The notes under the pieces were generated by a model. That model saw nothing but the letters and a program-made list of their open reading frames with translations. It ran no database searches and was not told where the DNA came from. From Geosiphon pyriformis (lineage: Eukaryota; Glomeromycota; Glomeromycetes; Archaeosporales; Geosiphonaceae): a stretch of 64,000 bases of DNA. Where the stretch lies: the NCBI GenBank assembly GCA_016748015.1, contig JAAOMT010000299.1:977924-1041923 (forward strand). The letters are read 5' to 3'. Shown one piece after another: positions 47,722 to 60,100 of this stretch (the first letter of the stretch is position 1; each line of letters opens with the position of its first letter). A program made the position numbers and the translations under genes.

Positions 47722-48614
47722 TGTTACTTATAGAAATATAGGAAATATATTAGCATGATTATTAGCCAATCAGAAGTAGACATAATAAATGTGGAATTCC
47801 AGGATTCCTCTCAGGAATTGCAGAATTCCAGGAATTTCAGGATTCCCTATGAGAAATTGCAGGATTCCAGAATTCCAGGATTCCTCTCATAAGAATTGCA
47901 GGATTTCTCTCATAGAAATTGCAGGATTCCAGGAATTCCAGGATTCCTGTCATAAAGAATCGAGGAATTGAGGAATCTCAATTATGTATATATAGCAGTA
48001 GTGTTAGAAACAGGAAAGACAGAATCAATATGACAGAATTCTTAGCCCAAAAACACAATCATCAAATAAATAATTATTTCATATCTCAATCCATTCCTCA
48101 CTATCAACACTTTATGTTGATAGTAATTAATACTTAACCACACTGGAACAATAGTTCTTGATCACGGCTATTGACGGAATACTAATCTACAAATCACTTT
48201 GGCTTATTTTCTTTAGTTTATTTTCTTTTCTTTCTTTCTTTTCTTTTATTTCTTTGTGTTGTTTTGTTATTGTATACTAATTGATTAAAAGATTAAGCAC
48301 TGAGTTATTGATGTCAAGAATAGCCTGGTAAAAGACCCAGAAATAAGGGTAAGATTTTATATATTATTGGATAGCTTACCAGAAGGGCATGATTGCCAGA
48401 TTAAATCCAGCCACCATACTAAGAAAGAAATTGGGAAAACTCTTGGAAAGATACATCTACTATTGACACTATTGAATCTCTGTCCATTATACAAAAAACT
48501 CTATCAAAACCTTCAAATATAATACTTACAGAACATTATCAATGGAAGTAGCTTTTGAGCACCAAGTTACAGGTTTGTTATTCAATTCAACAGCAGAAAT
48601 AATTACCTGTAACA
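47722..48614 (+). repeat. 3' LTR of the outer element
   Basis: 893 bp, TGTTAC...GTAACA. The block 47,795-47,960 has one more AATTGCAGGATT-type unit than the 5' LTR. Confidence 0.92.
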
Positions 48615-49039
48615 TTGGCTTTATTTTCTGTATTTTTTTTATTTTTTTTATTTTCTTTTGTTGTTTTTTGTTGTTTACTAATTGATTAAAAATTAAGCAC
48701 TGATTTATTGACATCAAGAATAGCTTGGTAAAAGACCCAAAAACAAAGATAGAGAATTCAGAAATTAAGAATAGCTTACCAAAAGGGCACAACTACCAGA
48801 ATAAACAGGCCACTATGTTGAAAAAAAAAATTTGACAGAATTGTAATTTTAGGAGACTACTGATAAAACAATTATTAAATCTTTGTTTATTATACAAAGA
48901 ACTCAAACTCAAAATCTTTAGATTAATAAAACCTTCAGATTACAAAAACTTTCAGAGATTATTATCATCATATTAGCTATTAAGCACCAAGTTACAAATT
49001 TGTTATTTGTTTCCAGATTCTAAATAATCACTTGTAACA

Positions 49040-49545
49040 GTGGTTTACAAGAGATTTGTGCTGAGAAATTGGTGTACAAAGGCTGTTATGGCTCTTAATA
49101 AAAGAAAAAAACTGTTTTTACTGTTATTAAATATGTTAAGCAACTGATAAAGTTATATTATTTAAAGTTATGACTTATAAAATTTAGATATAAAGTAAAT
49201 ATAAAAAAAACTGGACTGGTCAAAGATAATGGTTTGGTGTTAAATTTGTTTTATAATATGTGTGTTGTTAGATAAAATGATTTAGTTACTTGGTATTATT
49301 GAATTTTTTATAGTTGGTTTTGGTAGATACAGACTATGTTCTTTTTTTCTGATTAAAATAATAACATATATGTTCATATAGATGTGTAATATTGTTTTGT
49401 CTGGCTTAAATAATTGGTTATATGTAGTAAAAATGTGAGTTGCATTTAGTTTAAGCCACTTAGTCTGGTTCTATATACTAAATAGCAATTGAACTGCACT
49501 CATAAAAATAATAAAAAAAAATATTATTTTAATAAGTTAATTAAT
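49040..49545 (+). mobile_element. LINE relic, 3' piece and 3' UTR
   Basis: Continues the LINE relic broken at 28,163. 49,270-49,390 aligns with the coding end of the LINE at 16,885-17,000 (reverse complement). TGTTTTGTCTGGCTTAAATA then matches the LINE 3' UTR. Confidence 0.7.
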
Positions 49546-49651
49546 TAGATGAATTATAACACATTAATAATAAGTAATACTAAAACCAAAAAATGTTTGA
49601 AGAAAAACATTTCTAAATGCAATTTTTATTTCTATCTATCACAATCCTAGT

Positions 49652-50018
49652 ATAATAATACTTTTCTAAATGTATTTTCTATAAATGCATACTTTTTTTA
49701 TATATGCTACAAATTTAAAACTTAGAACTAAGTATACACTTTCTATATTCGGCATGTGCAAATAATTCTGAATACTTTCTATAAATGAATGCACATAATA
49801 ATGACCAATTAGAAGTTTCCGATTGTTTGTTAAATAATAATATAGCATTAGATCTAGTTTAGATTATTTTGATTGACTTGACGGCTAGTCACGTGTAAAA
49901 AGTGCAGAGTTTACATTTACTGTGAAACAATATCTATTTTATTTTCTTTAAATGTATACTCTCTCTAAGTGCATGAATATTGGTCCCAAGGGCGTGCACT
50001 TATAGAGGTACCGCTGTA
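49652..50018. repeat. MITE-like sequence with degenerate inverted ends
   Basis: The right end reads GTGCACTTATAGAGGTACC; the left end has TTTTCTATAAATGCATAC, a degraded inverse. The motif recurs inside near 49,775 and 49,960. About 370 bp with TA at both edges suggests a Tc1/mariner or pogo-type derivative. No coding sequence. Confidence 0.4.
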
Positions 50019-50024
50019 ATTGTA

Positions 50025-51400
50025 CACTTTGGACCCTCCGATTCTTTGGATGTTGCACATTGACTACGAGTCTTAAATGTGTAAGCTTCATTCTGGATAA
50101 TAAAACGAACCCCTAATTCCTCGGCCTTGCTGATCAGGCGATAATGCGCCCAACAAAGCATTTTCCGAACAGTTTTTTTGTATAATCTTTCTTGTCCTGC
50201 GATTCACCATGTCCGACGCTTCAAAAGGAGGAATGACAATGGCATCGAATTCAGGAGTAAAGAATCTAACCAAATGTCCGTTGAATTTACTTTGCAGACG
50301 TATAAATTTTCGTCGCATCCTAAAAATGCCTTATCGAGTCGCCAGGCCATTTTATTCTCACGTTTTGAAGACACTAATTACTTATCCTTTTTGCAGATGA
50401 GATTATCTAAGTACTTGCAAATGCGATCTATACGTCCAATAAAATGTTCGCCAATCTTGCCTACGCCTCTTGTGTGAGAGTACCTGTAAAAGCTGTTTGG
50501 ACGCCAGGATCAATAGATTGCACGAACCGAGCCATTTGCTTGAGTTTTGCGGAGCTGTTTTTGGGTCTCGTATACCGGGCCAAACTTCTACTCATTAGTT
50601 TTGGGTTTGTATGTGAGCTTGCTATATGAAATTATCTTATGAGAAATGGACCACCTATTATTATGCCTCTTTTTTTTTTTGAAATGATGAGGTCACAAAC
50701 CACGCTTAACATTATTTAGATTGGTGGTAAGGTTATAACGATTTGTGGTAAACATCGATGGGCTATAGAGATAACTGACATAGAAACAGTTCCATTTGAA
50801 TTTCGAAAAATTCTGTGCACGAATTGTCATCGTTTGACGCAGATCTTTCGAGATCGAAATGATAGAAAGTGTGCTGATAGGCCTTGCCGATTCGCATTAG
50901 ATTTAATTATTCTTCCCTACCAATCAATGCTTCGTCAATTACCTCATCAATTATATACGTGGGCGCTTTGGCGTGCTACATTCCGAGACACACAACAGTT
51001 CGCTCACCCCACATTGCAGCTTTTGGTCATGGTGTTCATTAGCACCTTTTCCTGCCCGAACATTTGTTTAAAGCTTAAGTTTATCTTTGATGGATTGAGG
51101 CTTTATCTAAGCCTGTTGTGAAGAACCGATATGGGAATTATGGTATAAAAGCGGCGGTGTCGAGTCCAGCAAGCAACAGTATTATAAGCAAATCTCGTCA
51201 AGCCCAACCCCCACTTCAATAGCTACTTTTAAAGATGGTCCGGATACACCTTGATTAATAATGTACGGTTGAGAGTATCTTTCCTCTGACATTTGCGACA
51301 GGCTGCTGTCGCTTTCCCCTTGCGCTTTTCATCTGTCGTCGATTTTAAGCGGCTCTTCTTCCCTGCACGCGGCAGATAAAGACTGTGTTGATGGTAAGAA
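50025..51400 (-). pseudogene. TnpB/Fanzor-like RuvC nuclease, decayed
   Basis: Minus-strand fragments in the right order for the OrfB/TnpB/Fanzor family: a basic Cys-containing N-terminus (KKSRLKSTTDEKRKGKA, CRKC), IKVYPDH then LLKWGLGLTRFAYNTVAC (about 51,160-51,260), RuvC-I SIDPGVQT with Asp at 50,509-50,511, a helical block (IGRIDRICKYLDNLICKKDK), RuvC-II VRFFTPEFDAIVIPPFEASD with Glu at 50,220-50,222, the RRTRKI bridge and FIIQNEAYTFKTRSQC. The zinc-ribbon CxxC is broken (first Cys is Arg). RuvC-III is not found; the match stops where the MITE-like sequence begins. At least three frameshifts. TnpB-type proteins are RNA-guided DNA nucleases; this copy should be inactive. Confidence 0.75.
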
Positions 51401-51606
51401 GTTCATGGTCGTCGAAGAGAACCACAAGTTTTGCAGAATGGTTGAAGGCAACCGTTTAAAATTGATAGTCATTATTTTCATCGGCACATAGTTTATCCTT
51501 AATAAATTACGATGACTGATCATGACAAGATTATTAAAAAATTTTGATTTCTTCATTAAAAATTTCCTTTGCTTATGAAAAATTTTCTTGATCTTTTGTA
51601 AACACG

Positions 51607-54600
51607 ATGGCCCTAGACAAGAAGTCGGCTTCAGAACAGGCTTCAGAGCAAGCCCCAGTACAAGCGCCAGTACCTAGTTTTCTGGTTGATCTTTCGAAGC
51701 GTTCAAGCCTTGAAAAAGGTCAAACGGAAAAGGAATTATCTGCAGTTGAGCTAGACGAACCTAGTTTCAAATTGACAATCAATCTTCCCAACTCTCAACT
51801 AAAAACTTACGTTTTTGTAAGAAATCTTTATTCATTTGGGATATTTCCTGAGTTCATTCAATGTTGAGAAAGCTCACTATTACTCGATTTTAGGCAAATC
51901 CTAGCGAATTAGTTCAAGAAGTTCGACAGTTCATAATAGAATCACCAGACACTTGCTCATATACTTGCTTCTACTTAAATTGGAAAGGTAGACGACTGAA
52001 TGATTATAAGGAGTTACAGGAAGAAGGAATTACGCAAGACTCGGAACTAGATCTCGTCGAAGGTCTTTTTTTCAACCATTTTATATCATTGCTAATGACA
52101 AAAGTTCAAATATAAAACTATATTCTTGTTTCAGATGTTTATACTGAGCGTGAAGCTCGTATCCATTTGATTCATCTACGGGAATTACTTGCTGGTCCAT
52201 TCAAACAAGATACATCTTATGTTGGGATTGATCCAGGATTATCCTTCTTAACCGCAGTCACTACCCTTCATGGTACGTAAGTTAAAATACCAATCCTTGT
52301 ATGCCTTATTTTGATTATTGTATGCAAAACAAAAAAATCGCAGGCAACACCCATATAAACGGGAAAGATACCAAGAAATCAATAGATGAATCTGCGCCCC
52401 TCGGAAATTCTTCCAGGACCCCATTCACCGGTTATGAATTTGGCTCCCCTTCTCTAGCTAAATTCATTCCAGAAAATTTCCAGCGAACACCGGTAAAATG
52501 TGTAGAAAGTTTATTTCTTTCTGGTTGGAATCCTGTTCCATTTGAACGTCGATCCAGAGGTAAATCTTTATTTTTTCATTGTCTTTCACCCTTCTGACTA
52601 TTAATCCTTGAAAATTCATAGGTGATTTACTCTATCTAAGTGTTACAACGCTAGAAGGTGACACTCAACATATCACTGCAGCCACCAATGGATTTTTTGT
52701 AAATAGATCAACAATGTCGGATTTTGATCCAAGTCCACAAGTAGATCCTGAAAAGTTTCATGCCCACTCCCTTATAACCCTCATCCAAAGAGTTTCCCCT
52801 GCATTTATGAAAAATTTCAAAGCTTTACAAGAATTCGTCGGCCGTTTTCATATATTCGAGACAATACCTGTGAATAATTGTATACCAGCTTACCCATGGG
52901 TGGTAAAACCATCGAAGCACTTACATGAACTGAGCCGTGCGGATGAAATTTATCTTAATTATGGCACTGATGCAATTGACTCATTTCGAGATTGGAATGA
53001 CGAATTTCAAACTCAGCGTGAATATCCAAGAATAGAACTTAAAGATCGAGTTTTGCGTGAAAGATTGCTTAACAAAATTCAAGCTGATTTTACTGAAGGT
53101 GCAGTCAAAGGCGCAATTGCAGTAGTTAATGGTAATGCTGTTCCCTTCAACCCAAGGGATCCGGAGGAAGAGCATATGTATGTTTATAATAATATATTTT
53201 TTAGTAAGGCTTTTGATACCAGAGGAAATTTTGTAAATCTTGGGGGCAATGATGCCGCCCATGTAGCAACTGGAAAGGACTTGGAAGGAATCCGGAAAAT
53301 GAACTCAATCGATATTGAAGGACTTTATACTTTAGGATGTGTTATTATTGATTACAAGGGAACGAGGATTGTTGCCCAGACTATTGTACCAGGTATGCTC
53401 GAGCATCAATTCTTTGAATATATAGTACTGGAGGGCATTTAATTTTAGTGCGAACAAAGGGAGTATAGTATCACAGTCTTACCGAATATAGGAATCCAAC
53501 TTCGTAGAGTATAGCCTATTTTAAGTCACAGCTATATAAGTATTTTGCAAACCTTCCTTCACTCGAATAACGATACCCTCAATCCAAGTCCAAAGGGACA
53601 ACTGCCCCAATTCATGCCGATTGGATTGAATGAAACCGGCATATTACATCGCTAGTATCGTATCGTGATCCTTCCAGTACAGCATCTTATGGTACGATAC
53701 GATACTGGCTTGATGCTCAATACGAAACTGATTTTTTAAAAAAATTTTCCACAACTTGATTCCCCTTCTCATTTATTTTGATCGTAATTTTCAGGCATCT
53801 TTCGGCGTCAAGATGATTCGATTATTTATGGATTCTTTGATAATGGCCGAGATGAACCGCGGCTCTGTTCTGATCCGCAGTTTCATGATATTCTCGGCAA
53901 AGCAGCTAAAGCTTTACACATTGCTGAACACAGGTTTTTGTTATTGTTTCGGGTAATTTCCTAAATATAACTTCTTGATAACTAAGTTTCTTTTTTTCTC
54001 GATGCTTTTTTTAGTGTGAGTGATGCCAAAGGTAAAACTGTACGTCTTTACACATCTCTCGAAACCAAGGTATACCCTTAATTAATTTCATCCAAATATA
54101 TACAACTAGATCAATAATTTAATTTAAATCTAAAATTGAGGTAATTTTATTCTTAGGGCTTAATGGGAGATGACGGTCGTCGGTATCTGTTTGATTTGTA
54201 TCGGTTGAACCCAATTGATATTGAATTTCAAGAGCGTGAGTGTGTAGAAAAAGAAGGTAGCCAAATACCACCTTACCCCCACAAATTAACTCTGCTCAGA
54301 CCAGAATTGATTGAATTTTTCTGGGAACATAAGTGCCGAGTATGGGCTAAAGAAAAAACTTTGAATAAACAAAAGGTATCCACCCAAATATAACTATTAA
54401 TATTGTATCATTCTCAATATCAGATTATTAAAATTTCAAATACATTTTACGAAGCAACAACAAGAGGGCTCGCTCGAGACTTCCACTATCACTAAAGAGG
54501 TGAAAAATGATGAATTTGATTTGGCACTCAATCCTGATTCATTCACCGAGTACAAAAAGCCTGCAGGTGAGGAGCATGAGGCCCAACAAGCAGTGGATGA

Positions 54601-56896
54601 AGAGAACGTTCGCTCAGCTTCAAAATTTTTAAGGGAGACCATGATTCCCACTCTGGTGGGTAAACTATCTCACATGTAATTGCTTTGAGGTTACTCAATT
54701 TCAGCTAGATTAAATTTCTTGTTGTTCAGAAATTTTTAGAGGCTAATCAACAATTTGCATATTGTATTAACCTAAAAGCCTCTAATTTGTCCATATCTCT
54801 GTTAATTCGCTTTATTCCTGTTCTTCGAAATATATTTTCTCACTTTAAATTTTTATTTTATTCCCAGATAGTAGAATTTGCCACTTTTTCATCATCCCCT
54901 ATTGATGGGGCATCCCTCACCAAAGCAATGCATCGTCGTGGTATTAATATGCGTTACCTGGGTATGATCGCATCATTGGCAGATGATTCCCATGACAAAA
55001 ACATGGAGCACATCAAGGTATTCATATGAATATTCAGGACCTAATAAAGGAATATCTCGGGATTTGCTGTCACATTATAATTAAAGTTTTGGTCTATTAT
55101 CAGCACCTAGGAATCCATGAGATGATAATAAGAGCGACAAAGCGTATCTTGCGTGATTTAATCCGCAATCTCCCTTTGACTGTCGTTCCACAATGCATTG
55201 CCCATTTTTTGAACTGTCTTCTTGGAACATCTTTCAATCCCAATCCACAACCTTATCCGTCTAATTATAATAATTCGGACGAAAGTGTGCATTATAGTTA
55301 TTTAGAACTTACACCAAGTTCTTTGGTCCAACAAATTCGTCAAACAGTACTTTTGCGGTTTCGCTATTGTCTCCCCGAACAATTTATTGATCATGATATT
55401 CGAAAGTTAGCTTTACTCCGAGAAATATGTTTTCGAAATGGCATCCAAATTTTCGCTCAAGGATATCATTTTACGAAAAAAAAATCACACGGAAAAAATA
55501 AGAAGAGACAGACAACTTTCTTACCTCAAGACATTTTAAATATACTACCAATTGTTAAGCAGGCTAATACAAAAGTAATATATTTATTATGAATTATAGT
55601 TTCAAAATTTTCAATTTATCTCATTTATGCTTACGTTCTTCAGTGTGTCTTTGCCGAAGAAACATTTGAGGCTGGGAAACTTATGATCGCTCAAGGTATG
55701 ACTTCCATTTTGCTTATTGTTATGTTTTTCATATATTTTATCTCCATTTAATTTTAGGTCAACGAGAAACAGGCGGCGAATTGCTGTTGCAGTCACTGTC
55801 ATTATACGAACAAAGCTATGGATTTCTTCATCCTGAGACAGCCAAATGCTACTCAGCTTTGGCCATGTTCTTTTACCACAACGAAGAATTAGAATTTGCC
55901 CTTGAGTTTCAAAGGAAAGCGGTTGTGGCTCTGGAACGAACATGTGGGGTCGATAGCTACGAAGCTGTCCATAGCTATGTAAGCATAATACTTTTAGGAG
56001 GCATTGAGATTCATTATTTAATGTGTAATAAAACACTTAATAAATTTGCAATTTTAAGTTACATCTTGGTCTTTTTGAACATGCGGCTGGCCACACCGAA
56101 CTAGGTCTGTCTTATATGCGCCATGCTATGCAATATTGGGAAATTATATATGGGTCGTTTCACCCTGACGGGGCAACCGCGGATGTAAGTTCAAGTCTCT
56201 ATTTTATTGTTCACAATTTTTATTTCGAATGAAACAAATTGATTTGGTATTACTATTTCTCAGAACAATGTCGGTGTTATGCTACAGAATCTAAGAGATT
56301 TTGAAGGAAGCATCAAGTTCTTTGAGAGAGCAAAGGAAACCCAAGAGAATGTTTTTGGAAAAGATCATGTTTTAACAGGTGAATCGTAAGTATATTGATT
56401 ACATTTTCGAATTAATTTGTGCACCTTCATTTTTTCCTAGTATTTAATAAAATTTTCATTCAGGTATCATATACTTGGCAAGGCATTAGCATTAGCAGAA
56501 GATTTCAAAGCTGCTTTGAATGCGGAAAAGTCTGCCTATAAAATATTTCTTTCCACGGTAAATTATTCAGCAAGCCATTACACATAAATATCTTTTGATA
56601 ATATTGACAAATATTTTCTAGCTTGGTGCTGATCATCTTAAAACGAAAGAAACGGAATATTTGCTTAGAGAGTGGACTTCTAGCGCTGTACAAACGGTAA
56701 ATTCAATTAGTATATGACTTAACCTGTTAATAAAATTTTTTGAAAAGACGTTTAACTACTAATGGGTTTTTATCTCTAGGCTAAAATGGCGCTGCAAAAT
56801 TCATTAGAGAATCAAGGTAAAATGCCACTAAAAAGTAGTTCATTTCAGCTAAAAGCTCCACCCACTGCCAACAAAAAAAAGTTGCCGAGGAAATAA
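51607..56896 (+). CDS. CLU1: Clustered mitochondria protein (CLU1/TIF31 family)
   Basis: Exons: 51607-51816, 51894-52062, 52135-52272, 52344-52559, 52622-53392, 53795-53933, 54015-54069, 54157-54375, 54455-54655, 54868-55017, 55104-55574, 55644-55695, 55758-55978, 56059-56184, 56264-56385, 56464-56557, 56622-56696, 56780-56896. All introns are GT-AG and the sum is 3,546 nt, 1,181 residues, near the 1,280 of yeast. Domains: ubiquitin-like CLU N-domain (about 50-130), GSKIP-like segment (246-310, YLSVTTLEGDT), CLU domain (340-580, IVPGIFRRQDDSIIYGFFDN), central helical region (DGASLTKAMHRRGINMRYLG near 720) and TPRs (930-1130, LGLFEHAAGHTELGLSYM). CLU proteins bind mRNAs for mitochondrial proteins and keep mitochondria dispersed; yeast Clu1 copurifies with eIF3. 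Exon 10 could start earlier, but IPTL joined to IVEFATF fits the family best. Confidence 0.93.
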
Positions 56897-57165
56897 TGGT
56901 TTGATATCCCTTTTGATAATTAGAGAATTTATAGACATAATAGACACTATAATTTGCATGGGCCATCATGATTAATTTATATACCCAAATATCTAAAAAT
57001 TCGACTTTGGTATTGATATTTTGAATTGTAACTTATGTGACTCCGCAACAAACATGAATGGAAATTAATATTTATCATAATCCAAATCTATTGTAACTAT
57101 CTAAAACCAACCATGGGTGTAAACAAAATACAATGCTAATTATTCATTCTTATATATATATATAT
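56897..57165. other. convergent 3' intergenic gap
   Basis: 269 bp between the CLU1 stop and the SSD1 stop. AT-rich with a (TA)n run at 57,150-57,164; it must hold both polyadenylation sites. Confidence 0.7.
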
Positions 57166-60100
57166 CTATGCGGATTTTTCTGGCGTACTGTAAGGGTTGA
57201 CAGCCAAAACTTTAATGACAGGAGGGCTCTTCTTACAATCTGCAGTTATAACCACCTGAAGACGGCTCAGCTCCCTTATAATTTGTGAGTTAGGATAGAA
57301 AGGATCGGGGATGATGCAGATCTGAGGCATTTCGGGTATTCTGATTGAAGGAATTACAGATTTCGCAGAAAATGCTTGATTTGTAACAAGGGTTTCTTTT
57401 TGTGAATGTTCAATGGTTGGATGAGAATGAGGGGATGCCGCAAAAACAGAAACACCATTAATTCCATCATTAATTTCGGCTATTGGCTGGACAGCTTGAA
57501 ATTCATCGTCATCATCTTCACCGATGTCAGAGCTCGCATCAAAAAGTCTGTGCTCATCCTCAATAGGAAGACTTGCCACGTCCATCAACTCATAATGGTA
57601 ATCATCGTTGACCTCACCCAGTAAACCTTCCTCATCCACATCCAACACATCTTCTTCCTCAGCGAATCCATCTTCTTCAGAAATTAGTTGAAGCGAGTTG
57701 ACTCCAACTTTCCAGACTAAAGTTAATTCAGCAATATCGGCATCATAAACAAATTTTTCGAGAGGAAGTTGATCCAAGTGGACACGTTTTTCTATGCCAA
57801 ACACAGGTACCAATACATCGAAAGCATGGTCTTTGATACCAATGACGATAGCCTCGCGTATAACAGGTCCTGTTTGAGACGTTAAATTGTCAAGTAACAC
57901 ACAAAGGAAGAGATGTGTGCTCTGTTCTCGCGCATTTCGTGATGCATCTTTCTTCACATTACAGTGATTGGCCGTCTTCTGAACGGTGTCTTTGTCAAGA
58001 TAAAATCTTTTCTCTGTAAATTAAAAAAATAAATCAAAATTTTAATTGATGTAATACCACTTGTAAAAGTCATTGATGATATTGTAAGAATATAATATCT
58101 ACCGCCTGCCAAAGCCGACTCGAGCATACGATGAACTAGTACGTCAGCATAGCGTCTGATGGGGGAGGTGAAATGAGTATACAGCGGGGTGTTTAATGCG
58201 TAATGGTGGTATTTAGCAATATCCAAGGTGCCTGTACAAAAATATTTGGCTTTTTGCATTGATTTTAAGGCTAACAGTTTCAAGACCTGGGGGGGGGGGG
58301 GGAGTCAGAACGTGAGTTATATATGGAAATATGGAAAAAAGATGTAGTTTTCTAAAAATATACTTGTTTGACATCGTCATCTTGGACAGAATCAAACGAT
58401 CTTTGTAATGCACCGGCCGAGGAGACATCGAAATCATATTCTAGCCTCAATGCATGCTCAGCAAAATCATTCTAAATGAAAATAAATAAATAATCAATCA
58501 ACAGTTTCCCCTATATACATATTGACTTTTGAGGAAATTAAATCATACTAGTCTGCGCTCAATAGGAGATGCATGCCGTCTCAACAAAGCTTGTTCAGGA
58601 AAAGCACTAGAAATCTTTTGGGCTACGCTCATATTTGCGAGTAACATAAATTCTTCAATTAAGCAATTAGCGTCCTTTTGCTCGAGCACATGACATTCAA
58701 TTGGCTCATCCCGTTCATTAAGATCGAAACCAAGTACAAGGGAATTCATGGCGAGAGCGCCCCTTTTGAGACGGTTTTCCCGAAGACGAAGAGATAAGTC
58801 CTATTTAATTAAATTTTTAAGAAATTAATATGTGAAATTTTCTCTACAACTATCAATAAAATTCTTACATGAAAAACTTTAATATCTGCTTCAATTTCTT
58901 TGGAAACGTAATCGTTATGTATCTGTACAAAAGAGTTCAGGGGTTTTCCTTCGATGACATCTTGCACGTTGTCATATGATAATTTTGCACAAGGTCGAAT
59001 GATTGTTTTGCCGTACCAAGTTTCCAAAACTTTACCATCAGGATTTATTTTCCAGATAACAGAGAAAGCAAGCCTATATATCAGAAGAATCAGCTTATTA
59101 TTGAGCTAATAAATAATTCCCAAATCCAAGATCTCTTACTTGTCAACTCCTGAATTCAGACTGCAGAATTCTTCAGAGAGTAAAGAAGGTAACATTGGCA
59201 CCGATTTGTGCACCAAATAAACGGTGGTGGCTCTTTTACGAGCATCACGATCAAGAGCGGTATTAGGTTTAACAAAATAGCTCACATCGGCGATATGTGC
59301 TCCAATTTCAAAATTGCCATCAGGTAATCGAATGCAGGATATAGCATCATCCAGATCTTTGGCGGTGGGAGGATCAATTGTAAAAATTCTGGCGGATCTT
59401 AAATCACGACGATTTTCGTATTCCTTTTCTGGGATCGTCCAAGAGACAGGAGGGAGACATTTTACAACATTTTCGTTGAAATCTTCAGAGGAGACGTTGT
59501 TATCTTTAAGTAAGGCTTCAGTTTCAACTTTAATTCCCCCGATTTCACCAATTTGGTTTACAAGAGTTCCAAAAGGATGAAGCGACGTAATGGGCCAGCG
59601 TTTTATACATGCCTATTTATTTGAAAAAATAAATAATGATTGTTCTTAATTCCTTGAGCTTTTTATGATTCAATCACTAATAAATAATAACTCATGTATT
59701 TTTCAAACAAATCCATAAGCTTACAACAAACAATTGCTGGGCATATGTTTGATGATGTTCAACAAAGTCGATGGGAGCTTGCTCTGTTGGGATGGCTATC
59801 AATGGTACTCTTTTATCGGTCTAAAATGAATTAAGGGAAATTTAATAGGAAAATTTTACGGTTAGGTGTTCAAGAAATATTTAAGTTTACCGGTTTAAAC
59901 CAGACAATTTTTGGGCGTTCATTTTTTTCATCTCTCTTGTCATATCTGGCCTCATCTATTTTAGGCTCAATTCCAGCTGCTCTTTCTTCGGCTTCTCGGC
60001 GAGCTTTTTCTGCTGCCTCCCTCTCTTTGGTTGCTGTCGAAGATGGTCTCAGCAATGCAAGTGTCCTAAGAATATAAAAGAAATAGGGCTTCAATCAATT

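Larger units (their letters stand above)
28596..48614 (+). mobile_element. outer Ty3/gypsy element (family 1), interrupted
   Basis: 5' LTR 28,596-29,463 and 3' LTR 47,722-48,614, target duplication TTGG (28,592-28,595 and 48,615-48,618). Without the 9.87-kb inner insertion it is about 10.1 kb. Coding order: gag, PR, [insertion], Cys-rich, dUTPase, RT, RNase H, IN, 3' ORF. The PBS-like TGGTGC starts at 29,466 and the purine tract AAAAGGAGGAAATAA precedes 47,722. Stops in every domain make it non-autonomous. Confidence 0.95.
28164..49039 (+). repeat. solo LTR (family 1) split by the 20-kb element
   Basis: The left piece 28,164-28,595 and right piece 48,615-49,039 share the 4-bp TTGG duplicated by the outer element and together make one 853-bp LTR (TATTAC...GTAACA). 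It is flanked by its own duplication GTGG at 28,160-28,163 and 49,040-49,043. No internal region belongs to it, so it is a recombined solo LTR. Confidence 0.92.

Noticed and set aside
54720-54867. Extra CLU1 exon (KFLEANQQFAYCINLK frame)
   Set aside because: Joining IPTL directly to IVEFATF matches the expected CLU spacing before the DGASLTKAMHRRGINMRYLG block; the extra frame would add a hydrophobic insert not expected in the family.
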